From Planctomycetota bacterium (GTDB lineage: Bacteria > Planctomycetota > UBA1135 > GCA-002686595), in NCBI GenBank assembly GCA_016714045.1, contig JADJNY010000010.1:62001-126000 (forward strand): a stretch of DNA of 64,000 nt. Direction: 5' to 3'. This document shows positions 45,484-55,324 of this stretch, one piece after another; positions within the stretch are counted from its first letter, which is position 1; each line of letters starts with the position of its first letter. The translations under genes were made by a program, and so were the position numbers. The notes beneath the pieces were generated by a model. That model was not told the DNA's origin. It saw only the letters and a program-made list of their open reading frames with translations, and searched no databases.

Positions 45484-46068
45484 ATGGACCCTTGGAGCGC
45501 GGACGTGGAGCTCGCGTCGGCGACCGACTGGCACAGCGTCGGCCTCGTGCTCGCGGGGCTCGGTGCGTTCCTGATCGGGATCGCGGTCCTCGCGCGCGGG
45601 CATCGCGGCCTCGTCAGCGAGCTGCTCGGCGCGCGCGCGCGCGGGCTCGTGCGGCTGCGGGAGGTGCTCTTCCAGCGCGCGCTGCTCGTCGTCGGCTTCC
45701 TGTGGCTCGCGGCCGGGTTCGCGTTCGAGCTCGCCGGACACCTCCATCCCGTCGCGACGCCGTCGTTCCCCGTAGCGTGGGCGGGCGCGATCCTCGTCGC
45801 GACGCTCGCCCTGCTCGGCCTCGCGTGGGCGTGGGCGCTGCGCGCCGCGCGCGCGGCGGTCCGCCAGCACCTCCAGCGCGCGCCGCGCGACCTCGCGGCG
45901 GACATGGGGCTCGCGCGCGAGCTCGGCGAGCTCTTCGGCGTCGAGTCGCGGCCCGACGACACCGTGGAGACGTACGTCGAGCGCGTCGAGCGCGCCGCCG
46001 GGCTCCCCGAGCGGCCGCGCGGCGCGGGGCGCCCGCAGACGGCCTTCGACTTCGGCGACGACGACTGA
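45484..46068 (+). CDS. small membrane protein of unknown function
   Basis: 194 residues with three hydrophobic segments (about 20-38, 60-82 and 95-118) and a cytoplasmic-looking tail rich in Arg and Glu. The tail ends in RPQTAFDFGDDD. A 37-bp copy of the DNA for this tail follows immediately after the stop. No family was recognised. The ATG at 45484 starts just ahead of the first segment. comF lies downstream on the same strand. Confidence 0.6.
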   Translation: MDPWSADVELASATDWHSVGLVLAGLGAFLIGIAVLARGHRGLVSELLGARARGLVRLREVLFQRALLVVGFLWLAAGFAFELAGHLHPVATPSFPVAWAGAILVATLALLGLAWAWALRAARAAVRQHLQRAPRDLAADMGLARELGELFGVESRPDDTVETYVERVERAAGLPERPRGAGRPQTAFDFGDDD

Positions 46069-46107
46069 ACGCGCCCGCAGACGGCCTTCGACTTCGGCGA
46101 CGACGAC
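46029..46107 (+). repeat. tandem duplication spanning a stop codon (37 identical bases, period 42)
   Basis: Positions 46029-46065 are repeated exactly at 46071-46107, with a 42-base period (14 codons). The first copy codes the last twelve residues of the membrane protein and is followed by its TGA; the second copy lies in the same frame, behind the stop, where it would read the same RPQTAFDFGDDD again. Confidence 0.9.
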
Positions 46108-46197
46108 GGGGGCCGCGCGCAGGACGCGCGAGCCGCGCGTTTCCCCGCTTCCGGCGCCGGCGCGCGCCGCGCGCTCCGAGTTCGCGGCGGATTTCCG

Positions 46198-47346
46198 GTG
46201 CCCGTCCGCGCGGCGCGGCGTCCTCGCGACGTGCTCCACCTCGAGCCTGCGCCGATCGACGCCCGCGCCGAAGCTCCGCCGGACCGGTGGACGTGGCTCG
46301 CGGCGGACGCGCTCTTCCCCGCGCGCTGCGCGCTCTGCGGCGCGGACGACGCGGACGCGGGCGTCGGCTGCGCGGAGCACGCGCTCCACGGCGTGCTTCC
46401 CGGCCCGCGCTGCGGACGGTGCGCGCGCGCGCTGCCGCCGAGCCTCCCCGACGCGGACCTGTGCCGCGTCTGCCGCGCCGAGCCGCCCGCGTTCGAGCGC
46501 GTCGTCGTGCTGTCGGACTACGGCGCCGATCGGGCGCTGCGCGCGTGGATCCTGGCCTTCAAGCACGGCGGGCGGCGCGACCTCGCGTCCGTGCTCGGCG
46601 CGCTGCTCGCCGCGCGGCTCGTCGAGGAGCGGAGCGCGCGGCCGACCGGACGGCGCGGGCTCCTCGTGCCCGTGCCGCTCCATCCCAGGCGGCGCTTCGA
46701 GCGCGGTTACGACCAGGCGCGCCTGCTCGCGGAGGCCGCGGGCGGCGCGGCGGAGGTCCCCGTGCGCCGCGCGCTGCGACGCGTGCGTTCGACGCCGATC
46801 CAGGGCGCGCCGCTCTCGCCGCCGCGCGCGGAGAACGTGCGGCGCGCCTTTGCGCCGGCGCGCGGAGCGTGCGCGCCGCCGGGGAAGCGGAGCACGTGGT
46901 TCGCGCGGGTGGTCGCGACGGTCGCGACGCGGTGCTCGGGCGCGCGCGGCGTCGCGGGGAGCGAGGTCTGGCTCGTCGACGACGTGGTGACGTCGGGCGC
47001 GACGGCGAACGCGTGCGCGGCCGTGCTGCTCGGGCTCGGGGCGGCGTCGGTGGGCGTGCTCGCGCTGGCGCGCGCGCGCGGCGCGCGGGAGCGCGAGGTG
47101 CGGGCGGGGGAGGCGCCGGAGCCCGAGCCTCACGAATCGGGCGCACACGAGCCGGGCGCACACGACCCGGACGCGCACGAGCCGAGCGCACGCGAGCCGG
47201 ACGCACGCGAGCCGGACGCACGCGAGCCGGACGCACACGAGCCGAGCACTCACGCGCGGGAGCGCGAGGGGCGCGTGGAGGATGCGCGCGCGGAGGACGT
47301 GCTCGATGCCGATGCGCAGGTGCGGGACGCGCTCGGGCGAGGTTGA
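46198..47346 (+). CDS. comF: ComF-family phosphoribosyltransferase-like protein with repetitive C-terminal tail
   Basis: 382 residues. The N-terminal part carries paired Cys of a double zinc ribbon (CALCG, CGRCA, CRVCR). The phosphoribosyltransferase part includes VPVPLHPRRRFERGYDQARLLA and the PRPP loop VWLVDDVVTSGATANA (257-272). In competent bacteria ComF helps take up single-stranded DNA. After about residue 310 an unusual tail contains near-perfect pentapeptide repeats AREPD/AHEPS. The start is GTG at 46198; an internal GTG at 46230 is possible, since only the region from LFPARCALCG onward is conserved. No other competence gene is close by. Confidence 0.85.
   Translation: MPVRAARRPRDVLHLEPAPIDARAEAPPDRWTWLAADALFPARCALCGADDADAGVGCAEHALHGVLPGPRCGRCARALPPSLPDADLCRVCRAEPPAFERVVVLSDYGADRALRAWILAFKHGGRRDLASVLGALLAARLVEERSARPTGRRGLLVPVPLHPRRRFERGYDQARLLAEAAGGAAEVPVRRALRRVRSTPIQGAPLSPPRAENVRRAFAPARGACAPPGKRSTWFARVVATVATRCSGARGVAGSEVWLVDDVVTSGATANACAAVLLGLGAASVGVLALARARGAREREVRAGEAPEPEPHESGAHEPGAHDPDAHEPSAREPDAREPDAREPDAHEPSTHAREREGRVEDARAEDVLDADAQVRDALGRG
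47140..47260 (+). repeat. 15-bp in-frame tandem repeat in the comF tail
   Basis: About eight units of 15 bases encode A-[HR]-[ED]-P-[DSG]. The three central units (GCACGCGAGCCGGAC) are identical. The repeat forms the charged, His-rich tail of the ComF protein and has no known counterpart in ordinary ComF. Confidence 0.8.
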
Positions 47347-47416
47347 CGGCGGTGGAACGCGGTCGACGGGAGCCGCGCCGCTTCGACGCGGTCGATCGGT
47401 GCGCGTCCTCCGGCCT

Positions 47417-50052
47417 TCAGGGCATCGAGATCACGGTCGTCTCGCCCGCGCGGACCTCGATCGAGCGTTGCACGGGCTGCCCGAGGGCCTTCGACGTGTA
47501 GCGCGCGCCCTCCGGCGAGCTCGCGGGCGCCAGCTCCTGCGCGGAGACGAAGAGCTCGTAGGTCCCGGCCGCGAGCTGGCCGAGCTCGACGCGGCGCGAC
47601 GTCCAGCGCAGCTCGGAGAACCGCGCGAACGGCGAGCCCGCGGTCGGCACCTGCACGTTCGTCGAGGTGCCGGCCGGCGCGTCGGGTGAACGGAGGCGCA
47701 CGTGGATCACGCCCGCCTCGGGCACCGCGAAGTCCGCCGGGAACTCGAGCACGAGCTCACCCGCCGCGATCGAGAGCGTCTCCTCGAACGTCGCGCCCGC
47801 CGGCAAGACGCGCTCCTCGGCGGAGCGCGCGAGCTCGATCCCGCTCGGCGCGACCGCGACGAAGCGGCCGCGCGTCCCGCCGCCGAGCTGGCCGCGCGCG
47901 AGGCCGTGTTCGTCCGTCACGAGCGGGCGGTCGACGTGCCCGACTTCGGCGACGAAGTCCCAACGCACGCGCACTCCGGGCGCGGGGCGTCCGTCGCGCA
48001 GCACGCGTACGAGCACGTCGCACGGCGCGGAGCCCGCGAGGTCGATCACGACCTCCGCCGAACCGCTCGCGGCGAGCACGACCTCGCGCACGACGTCCGC
48101 GGGGACGAACGGCGCGCCCGCGCCCAGGGTCAGCGAGTACGCCCCGCCCGGGAGCCCGCCGAACGCGAACGCGCCGTCCGCGGTCGTGATCTCGAACTCG
48201 CGGCCGAAGTCCATGGCGCCCTTCTCCACGAGGCGCAGGTCGAGCCCGACGGGCGTCGACCCCGCTGGAACGAGCACGCGTCCCGTGACGCGCGCTTCGG
48301 CGGCGAGCTCGATCACGCCGAGGTCCTGCGGCGCGCCCGCGACGACGCGGAGCCCGCCGACGACGCGCCGCGCGGCCTTCGCGCCGTCGATCGTCAGCCG
48401 GTACGTGCCGGGAGCCAGGTCGTCGACGCGGAACGCGCCGTCCGCGCTCGCCGCGAGGATCTGCTTGCGGCCCGCGAGCTCGCCCAGGTCGTGCCCGAGG
48501 TTCGCGTCGAGCCACGGGTCCTCCGAGGGCGGCTTCGTGGGGTCGAGCTGGACCGTGTCGCGATCGAGGCGCAGGCTCGCGCTCGCGAGCGGCGCGCCGG
48601 CGAGCACGATGCGCCCGGTGAGTGCGCCGCCGCGCGCGAGGCGCAACGTCTGCACGGGAAGGGCCCCCGCCGATCCGTTGGCGCTCGGCTCGGCGGCGCT
48701 CGGCTCGGCCGCGGGCGCGACCGTGATCTGGAGCGGCGCGTAGCCCGGCGCGAGCACGCCGACCTCCTGCTTCCCCGCGCGCGCGGGGAGCTCGACTTCG
48801 CCGCGCGCGTGCTCCGTCGGCGCCGGCACGCGCTCGAAGCGGTTCCAGGAACGCCCGCCCTCGGGCACGTCCTCGAGCGCGAGCGCGAAGGTGGTCACGG
48901 GCTCCGACGTCGCGTCGTCGACGACGCGGAAGCGCACACGGTCGACGCGCTTCAGCACGATGCGCACGTCGAGCGTGCCCGGCGGAAACGTGGTCTCCGG
49001 CGCGCGGTGTCCGCCCCACGGCTCGAAGCCCTGCGCGTTCTCGATGCCGAGGGCGTAGGGCTCGTCCTGCGGCAGATGGATCACGAAGCTCCCGTCGTCG
49101 CGCGTCGTGCCGCCGGCGCCCTGGCCCGAGCGCGAGGGCCAGCCCCACACGCGCACCTTCGCGACCGGCGCGCCGGCCTCGTCGACGACGAGCCCCGCGA
49201 TCGACGGCGCGCGCTCGAGGCGGAAGTCGACGCCGTCCGTCGTACGGTTCTGCGGGACCTCGACGCGCTCCACCTTCCCGGTCAGCCAGCCCTCGGCGAG
49301 CGCCGCGATCGTCCACGCGCCGGGCGGCAGGTGGCCGAGCTCGAAGCGCCCGTCCGCCTCCGTGAACGTCACGACGCCGCGCCCGCCGGGGAAGTGACCT
49401 TCGAGCCGCACCTGCGCCTTCGCGATCGGCGCGCCGTCCGCGGCGACGACGCGCCGCGCGCGGCGCCCGTGATCGCGAGCGCGAGGTCGCCGAGGTCGTT
49501 GTCGCCCGCGACGAGGCGCGGTTGGTTGCGGCCGCCCGCGGGGCCGAAGTCGCGGCCCGCCAGGCCGAGGTACGCGGTCGCTTCGACGGAGAGCGAGACC
49601 CAGTCGGAGGTCGGCACGGGGCCGGCGAGCGTGAAACGCCCCGCGGCATCGCTCGTCGCGGAGAGCGTCTCGATTGCGTACCCGCGAACCGTCTCGACGG
49701 GGAGCTTCCGGCCCGGCGCCCACGCGCCGCCGACGGAGTGGAGCCGGATGCGCGCGCCGGCGACGGGCGCGCTGCGCTCGTCGACGACGCGGCCGCGCGC
49801 CGTGAAGCTCGGCCCCTCTTCGTTCGGCGCGAGCGTGCGCTCGGGTGCGGGCTCCGCGCGCTCGCTGGCCTGAGCCGACGGCGCCGTCGCGAGCGCGCTC
49901 GCGTCCGTCGCGGGCTCCGTCGCGCTCGACGCGGCGGTCGTCGGCGCGCCGGGCGTGCCTCCGGCGTCGGGCGCGGGCTCCGTCCGCAGGCTGAAGTAGA
50001 GGAGGACGGCGAGCGCCGCGAGGAGGAGCGTGACGAGCAGGAGGTTGCGCAT
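47417..50052 (-). CDS. large membrane-anchored protein with carboxypeptidase-regulatory-like repeats (frameshifted)
   Basis: About 879 codons. An N-terminal membrane segment (MRNLLLVTLLLAALAVLLYF) is followed by an Ala/Thr/Pro linker and then at least seven beta-sandwich repeats of the carboxypeptidase regulatory type, recognisable by openings such as GRVVDERSAPVAGARIRL, GLVVDEAGAPVAKVRVWG and TGRIVLAGAPLASASLRL, and by closings like DGRFELGHLPPGAWTIAAL. The frame breaks at about 49455-49470, between LALAITGA and ARRVVAADGAPIAKAQ; one missing base explains it. The protein probably extends from the membrane into the periplasm or to the surface. Its ligand is unknown. Confidence 0.72.
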
Positions 50053-50293
50053 GGGAGGCTCTCGATCGAGCGCGTCGGAACCCGCGAGTCCGGTCGGGGT
50101 TCCGCGCGCGCTGGTGCGAGGCTGGGAGCCTTGTCGCGAGCGCGGGCGCGCTGCGCCTTCGACTCGCGCCGCTATGCTACGCACGCGGCGCGGACCGCGC
50201 TCGCCACGACCGGCTCGAACCCCGACGAGGTGCTCCGCTCGCCCGGATTCGACGCGCCCGCGACGCCGCCCCTCTTCCGCACGAACCGCCACG

Positions 50294-51562
50294 ATGACGA
50301 CCCTCTACATCGAACCGTTCTCCGGGCTCGCGGGGGACATGTTCCTCGCGGCGCTGCTCGACCTCGGGGACGAGCGCTTTCAGGTCGCGGACCTCGAAGC
50401 GCTCGCGCGGGCGCTGGTGCCGGGCGAGTGCACGCTCTCCGTCACGACGGCGTGGCGTGGCAACCTGTCGGGCAAGCTGCTCGACGTGCGCACGGACGAG
50501 AGCACGAAGGCGCCGCACCGTCACCTCTCCGACCTGCTCGCGCTGCTCGATCGCGCGCCGCGGGAGCTCCTCCCCGAGCGCGCGAAGCAGCGCGCCGGAC
50601 GCGTCTTCCGCCGCATCGCCGAAGCCGAGGGGCGCGTGCACGGCTGCGCGCCCGAGGAGATCCACTTCCACGAGGTCGGCGCGGTGGACACGCTGATCGA
50701 CGTCGCGGGGGCGATGTGCGCGCTCGAGCGACTCGGCGTGACGCGCGTCCTCGCGCACGCGCCCGTGACGGGCACGGGCACGGTGAAGTGCGCACACGGC
50801 GAGATGCCGGTGCCCGCGCCGGCGGTGGCGGAGCTCCTGCGCGGGCGCGCGCTCGACGTCAGCGGTGGCGGGGGAGAACGGCTGACGCCGACCGGCGCCG
50901 CGCTGCTCGCGGAGCTCGTCGAGCGCTTCGAACACCCCGGGCCGTTCGCCGCGACGAAGATCGGCTACGGCGCGGGTCACAAGGACCCGAAGGTCGGCCC
51001 GCCGAACCTCGTGCGCGTGCAGCTCGGCGAGCTCGCGCCGCGCGCGGCGGCGAGCGTCGCGGGCACGACGAGCGCATCGACTCCGTCGAACGGCACCCGC
51101 GCCGAGGCGTGGCTCTGCGAGGTCAACCTCGACGACATGACGGGCGAGGAGCTCGCGCACGCCGCGCGCGCGGTGCGCGAACGCGGCGCGCTCGACGTGT
51201 GGACGACGAGCGTGCTCATGAAGAAGGAGCGGCCCGGCGTCGTGCTCTCCGCGCTCTGTCGCTCGGACACGCGCGAGGCGATCGAAGCGGCGCTGTTCGA
51301 GCACACGAGCACCCTGGGGATGCGCTGGACGCGCGTCGAGCGCACGGAGTGCGGCCGGCGGACGATCGAGGTCGCGCTCGACGGCCACGCGCTGCGCGTG
51401 AAAGTGCGCGAGCGACCGTGCTACGAGGGCGCGAGCGCGCTCGGCGAGCGCGACCTGTCGCCCGAGCACGACGACGTCGCGCGCATCGCATCGGCGACGG
51501 GGCTCTCGCTGCGCGAGGTCGAGCGCCGCGCGATCGCGCAGGCGCTGCGCGGGCTGGCTTGA
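50294..51562 (+). CDS. larC: LarC, nickel-pincer cofactor biosynthesis nickel insertion protein
   Basis: 422 residues. It opens with YIEPFSGLAGDMFLAALLDLG and contains HFHEVGAVDTLIDVAGAMCA and LCEVNLDDMTGEELAHA, all typical of LarC, which inserts nickel into the pincer cofactor of lactate racemase and related enzymes. In Lactobacillus the gene is split and joined by a programmed frameshift; here it is one continuous frame. larA, larB and larE are not nearby. A TATGCT hexamer at 50173-50178 lies 116 bases upstream but has no good -35 partner. Confidence 0.92.
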   Translation: MTTLYIEPFSGLAGDMFLAALLDLGDERFQVADLEALARALVPGECTLSVTTAWRGNLSGKLLDVRTDESTKAPHRHLSDLLALLDRAPRELLPERAKQRAGRVFRRIAEAEGRVHGCAPEEIHFHEVGAVDTLIDVAGAMCALERLGVTRVLAHAPVTGTGTVKCAHGEMPVPAPAVAELLRGRALDVSGGGGERLTPTGAALLAELVERFEHPGPFAATKIGYGAGHKDPKVGPPNLVRVQLGELAPRAAASVAGTTSASTPSNGTRAEAWLCEVNLDDMTGEELAHAARAVRERGALDVWTTSVLMKKERPGVVLSALCRSDTREAIEAALFEHTSTLGMRWTRVERTECGRRTIEVALDGHALRVKVRERPCYEGASALGERDLSPEHDDVARIASATGLSLREVERRAIAQALRGLA

Positions 51563-51575
51563 GCGCGGCGCGGGG

Positions 51576-52055
51576 ATGGAGCACGACTCCGAGCTCTTCG
51601 CCGCGCGCTGGGCGCTCGGACTCGCCTGCAGGGACGAACTCGTCGCGCGCGCCGAGGCCGCGCGGAACGCCGGGTGCTCCGGGCCCGCGCTCGCGGAGCT
51701 CGGCGCGTTGCGCGATCCCCCTCGGTGCGACGTGCGCGAGCTCGTCGATCGGGCGCTCGACGAGCTCGTCGCGCTTCGTCCGAGCGCGGCGGACGCGTGT
51801 CTCCACGTCGCGCGTGCGCACGCCCGAGCGATCGTCTCGGGCGAGGTCGAGGCGGTCGAGGGGGCGCGGAGGATCGTCCACGAAGTTTGGGACCAGGCGA
51901 GAGAGCTCGACGATCGCGGACTCGCTCCGTTCGTCTACTGGGAGGACGAGTGGTACGACGCCGACTCGCCGGAGCGCGTGGCGTTCTGCGAAGCGGCGAT
52001 CGTCGAGGCCGCAAAGGACCTGCTCGCAGCGCCTCCTTCGTCGTCCCGTTCTTGA
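51576..52055 (+). CDS. hypothetical cytoplasmic protein
   Basis: 159 residues, mostly helical and rich in Ala, Glu, Arg and Asp, without signal or membrane segment. Towards the end it has FVYWEDEWYDADSPERVAFC, an aromatic and acidic segment that may be conserved. It starts 13 bases after larC and could be cotranscribed with it. I do not recognise the family. Confidence 0.6.
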   Translation: MEHDSELFAARWALGLACRDELVARAEAARNAGCSGPALAELGALRDPPRCDVRELVDRALDELVALRPSAADACLHVARAHARAIVSGEVEAVEGARRIVHEVWDQARELDDRGLAPFVYWEDEWYDADSPERVAFCEAAIVEAAKDLLAAPPSSSRS

Positions 52056-52309
52056 TAGGGCGGACATCGTGACCGGCGGCCACGGCCCGGCCTGGGGGGC
52101 CGATCCGGAGCGACGTTCGCGACCGTGTGCATTCCGACCGCGCGAGGCGTTCGTAATCGGGCCCTCCTCGCTGCGAGACCGAGCTCACGTACAGCCACCG
52201 ATTCCCGCTGACTGCGACCGAGCGCGCTCGCGACCCGATCGGGCGCCCGACTCGGCGCGCTGCGGCCTCCGGATCGACGCCCTCCGCGGTCGAAGCTAGC
52301 TTGGACGCC

Positions 52310-52822
52310 GTGCGGTCCTCCCGACTCTTCCCCGTGTTCGTGCTGACGCTCGCCGCGGCGTTCCACGCGCTCCGGCACCCTGCTTCGGCGTCGCAGGCCG
52401 TCGTGTCGGCCTTGCAACTCGACGAGGTCCCCGCGGAGGCGCGCGTTTGGCAGGGGCCGTCGCCCGAGCCGGAGGATGCGAACACGGCGGTTCCGTCGAC
52501 GTCAGCGGCGGACGGCGCGCCGAGCGCGCACGAGGTCGATCCGCGCGCGGTCCGCGCGCGCACGACCTGGGCGACGGAGGCCTCGCTCGCCGCGCTCTTC
52601 CGCGGCGATCCGCTGTCCGCGCGCGCGCGGCTCGAACGCTCGCCCGAGCGTCCCGAGCCCGTCCTCGTCGCGCGCGTCGACCGCGTCGAGCCGCTGCGTC
52701 CCGAGGTGCGGATCGAGATCGCGCGGGAGCCGTGGGACCGTCACGAGAGCGAAGTGTGGGGCGCGCTCCTCGTCTCCGCGCTCGCCGTCGTCGCGTCGCT
52801 CGTGCAGATCGGGATCTGGTGA
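52310..52822 (+). CDS. hypothetical small membrane protein
   Basis: About 170 residues. Hydrophobic segments lie at both ends: an N-terminal one (LFPVFVLTLAAAFHALR) and a C-terminal one (VWGALLVSALAVVASLVQIG). Between them is a polar, Pro/Glu/Arg-rich region. GTG at 52310 is preferred; a TTG at 52301 is the alternative. No family was recognised. It ends 16 bases before the stop of the convergent glycosyltransferase. Confidence 0.45.
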   Translation: MRSSRLFPVFVLTLAAAFHALRHPASASQAVVSALQLDEVPAEARVWQGPSPEPEDANTAVPSTSAADGAPSAHEVDPRAVRARTTWATEASLAALFRGDPLSARARLERSPERPEPVLVARVDRVEPLRPEVRIEIAREPWDRHESEVWGALLVSALAVVASLVQIGIW

Positions 52823-52838
52823 CGCCGCGCCGTGCGCC

Positions 52839-54096
52839 TCACCGCGGCCGCGCGAGCATGCGCTCGTAGAGCGCGGCGAAGCGCTGCATGCGGCGCGCGA
52901 ACGAGTAGTCGCGCTCGATCTTCGTGCGCGCGGTCTTCGCGAGTCGCTGGCGCAACGCGGCGTCTTCCGCGAGGCGCGCGAGGCCGCGCTCGAGCTCGTC
53001 CGCCGAGTCGACGCCGACGAGCAGCGCGTCCTCGTCGTCCTTCGCGAACGCCTCCATCCCGCCGCAGCGCGTCGCGAGCACCGGGACCTCCATCGCCATC
53101 GCTTCGAGCACGACGTTCGGCAGGCCCTCGCGCAGGCTCGACAGCGCGAACACGTCCATCGCCTCGAAGAGCGCCTTCGCGTCCTTGCGGAAGCCGAGCA
53201 GCTTGAGGCGCGCCGCGTGCTTCGACGCCGCGATCTGCGCTTCGAGGCGCGCCTGTTGGTCGCCTTCACCCGCGATCCAGAGCTCGAGGTCGAGCCCGCG
53301 CTCGACGCAGCGCTCGACCGCGGCGATCAGGTGGTGGAAGCCCTTTTCCTCGGACAAGCGGCCGACCGCGCCGACGACGAGCCGACCTTGCGGCGTCGGG
53401 CTCGGCGCGTTCGACGGGTTCGAGGTCGCGCTCGCTGGAGACGACGAGGTCGTGGTCGAGGCCGCTCCCGATCCTCTCGCGCTTCCTCCCGCGCCCGTGC
53501 TGGCACTCGCGCCCGCCGCCCGCAACGGCGCGCTCGACGGCGCCCGCGCGGCGGAACTCCTCGGTGTCGATCGCGTTCTCGATCAGCGCGAGTTTTTCCT
53601 TCGGCACGCCGAAGCGCGCGCACTCGTCGTAGAGGTCCTGCGATACGCACACGACCTCCTCGTACCTCTTGATCGACCACCGATCGACCGCGAAGTAGAG
53701 CGGCGTGCGGCTCGTGTACTTCACCCAGCCGTGCACGGTCGTGAACAGGCGCAGGTTGCAGCGCTTCCTGAGCAGCACGCCGAACAGGTTCGACTTGTAG
53801 TCGTGCCCGTGCCAGATCACGACGCCGAGCTCGCGGCACAGGTCCGCGCACTTCTTCAGCGTGCGCGGGTCGATCGGCCACGGGTCCGCGATCGAGTGGA
53901 ACGGACAGCGACGCTCGTTCGCGCGCTCGCGCAGCACGTCGATCCCCGGATCGCCGGGCGCGTGCAGGTAGAGCGCCTCCTCGCGCCAGCGCGTGCCCTC
54001 CAGGAAGCGCGGCGAGTTCAGGATCGTCTTCTCGGGTCCGCCGCCCGTGCCGCTGACGATGCGCGTGTGGAGGACGGTGATCCGCTCGCTGGTCAT
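52839..54096 (-). CDS. glycosyltransferase family 4 (frameshifted)
   Basis: About 420 codons of a GT-B glycosyltransferase. The N-terminal part (TVLHTRIVSGTGGGPEKTIL, VIWHGHDYKSNLFGVLLRKR, LIENAIDTEEFRR) and the C-terminal part (VVGAVGRLSEEKGFHHLIAA, ALSSLREGLPNVVLEAMAME) are in different frames. The break lies at about 53500-53530, in a GC-rich linker; the full span is one base over a multiple of three. The start ATG overlaps the stop of the aminotransferase by four bases (ATGA), so the two are translated together. A role in polysaccharide synthesis is likely. Confidence 0.82.
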
Positions 54097-55253
54097 GCGG
54101 GACCGCGCGCTCGGGTACCGGCCGCGTCACCGCGCGCTCCGCGGGTGACGAACTCGGCCACGCCGCGCTCGAAGCGCGCGAGGCCCTCCTCGAGCTGCGC
54201 GAGCGGCACGCCGCACCCGATGCGCACGTGGCCCGCGCGCCCGAAGTGCTCGCCGGGCACGACGTCGACGAGGCCCGCACGCACGAGGTGCTCGGCGAGC
54301 GCGCGCGTGTCCGCCACGCCCTTCACGCGCGGGAACGCGATGATCCCGTGCGCGGGCACCGTGCTCTCGATCGCAGCGCACGTGGAGAGCCACCGGTCGA
54401 AGCGCGGCTTCACCTCGGCGTGGTTTTTCACGATGGGGGCCGCGAGCTCCGCGATCCGGTCCATCGCGATCTTCCCCGCGCGCAGCGTGATCGTCGGCGG
54501 GTCGACGTGCGCGAGGTAGGTCGAATCGCGGACGGTGCGCGCGTCCTTCGCGAGGCCCTCGCCGAGCGCGATCCACCCGAGGCGCAAGGGGCCGAGCCCG
54601 TAGGCCTTCGTGAAGCTGCCGATCGACACGCCGTTCGGCGCGACCTGGTGCGCGAAGACGCGCTCCGCGGCCGGCACGTACTCCATGTAGACCTCGCACA
54701 CGATCAGGTTCCCGCCCGTCCTCGCCGCCGCGGCGGCGAGGCGGACGAGGTCGCGCTCCTCCGTCCGCGCGCCGGTCGGGTTGTGCAGGTTCGCGAAGAA
54801 GACGTGCGCCGGGCCGCGCGCGGCGGCGCACGCGCGCTCGACGGCCTCGACGTCGAGCCGCCAACCGTCCTCGAGCCGCCGCTCGATCACGACCGTGTCG
54901 GCGCCGAAGTGGACGGGCAGCGCGCGGAACGGCTCGTACGAGGGCGCGTCCGTGACGACGCGCGTCCCCGGACGGAACCAGCGCAGCGCCGCGACGTGCA
55001 TCCCGCCCGACGCCCCGAGCGTCACGAGGACGCGCTCCGCCGGGATTCCCTGGCGCCGCGCGAGCGCGCCCTCGAGCGCGGGCAGCGCCTCCGCCGTCGG
55101 ATGGCCGAGGTCGATCCCCGGGAGCCCGGCGAAGAGCGCGGGATCGGCCGCGGGCATGCCGGACTGGGTCAGCGGGAACCGCGTGCGCGCCGGCTCCGTG
55201 TGCGCCCAGAACATGTAGGGGAAGAGGACCTCGCCGTGGTCGTGGGGGTGCAT
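54093..55253 (-). CDS. PLP-dependent aminotransferase, class I/II
   Basis: 386 residues with fold type I features: ASGGMHVAALRWFRPGTRVV (cofactor phosphate-side loop), ANLHNPTGARTEERDL (the NPTG motif) and SFTKAYGLGPLRLGW, whose Lys binds pyridoxal phosphate. The substrate is not predictable; relatives include aspartate/aromatic aminotransferases and MalY-like lyases. The ATG at 55253 is chosen because the sequence before it is low-complexity. Its tight coupling to a glycosyltransferase suggests an amino sugar or another glycoconjugate pathway, though this is weak evidence. Confidence 0.85.
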   Translation of the reverse strand: MHPHDHGEVLFPYMFWAHTEPARTRFPLTQSGMPAADPALFAGLPGIDLGHPTAEALPALEGALARRQGIPAERVLVTLGASGGMHVAALRWFRPGTRVVTDAPSYEPFRALPVHFGADTVVIERRLEDGWRLDVEAVERACAAARGPAHVFFANLHNPTGARTEERDLVRLAAAAARTGGNLIVCEVYMEYVPAAERVFAHQVAPNGVSIGSFTKAYGLGPLRLGWIALGEGLAKDARTVRDSTYLAHVDPPTITLRAGKIAMDRIAELAAPIVKNHAEVKPRFDRWLSTCAAIESTVPAHGIIAFPRVKGVADTRALAEHLVRAGLVDVVPGEHFGRAGHVRIGCGVPLAQLEEGLARFERGVAEFVTRGARGDAAGTRARGPA

Positions 55254-55324
55254 GGGAGTGGGCGGAGTCTGCCAGCGGGCGGAGCGCGCGCCAAGCGGAC
55301 GCTGCCCGCCCTGCGCTCGTTCCA

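Noticed and set aside
50294..51562. Programmed frameshift in larC as in Lactobacillus
   Set aside because: Here the gene is one uninterrupted frame of 422 residues.
51576..52822. Two small unknown genes considered as a toxin-antitoxin or defence module
   Set aside because: The sequences show no nuclease, antitoxin or sensor motif, and the second gene encodes a double membrane-segment protein 250 bases away.
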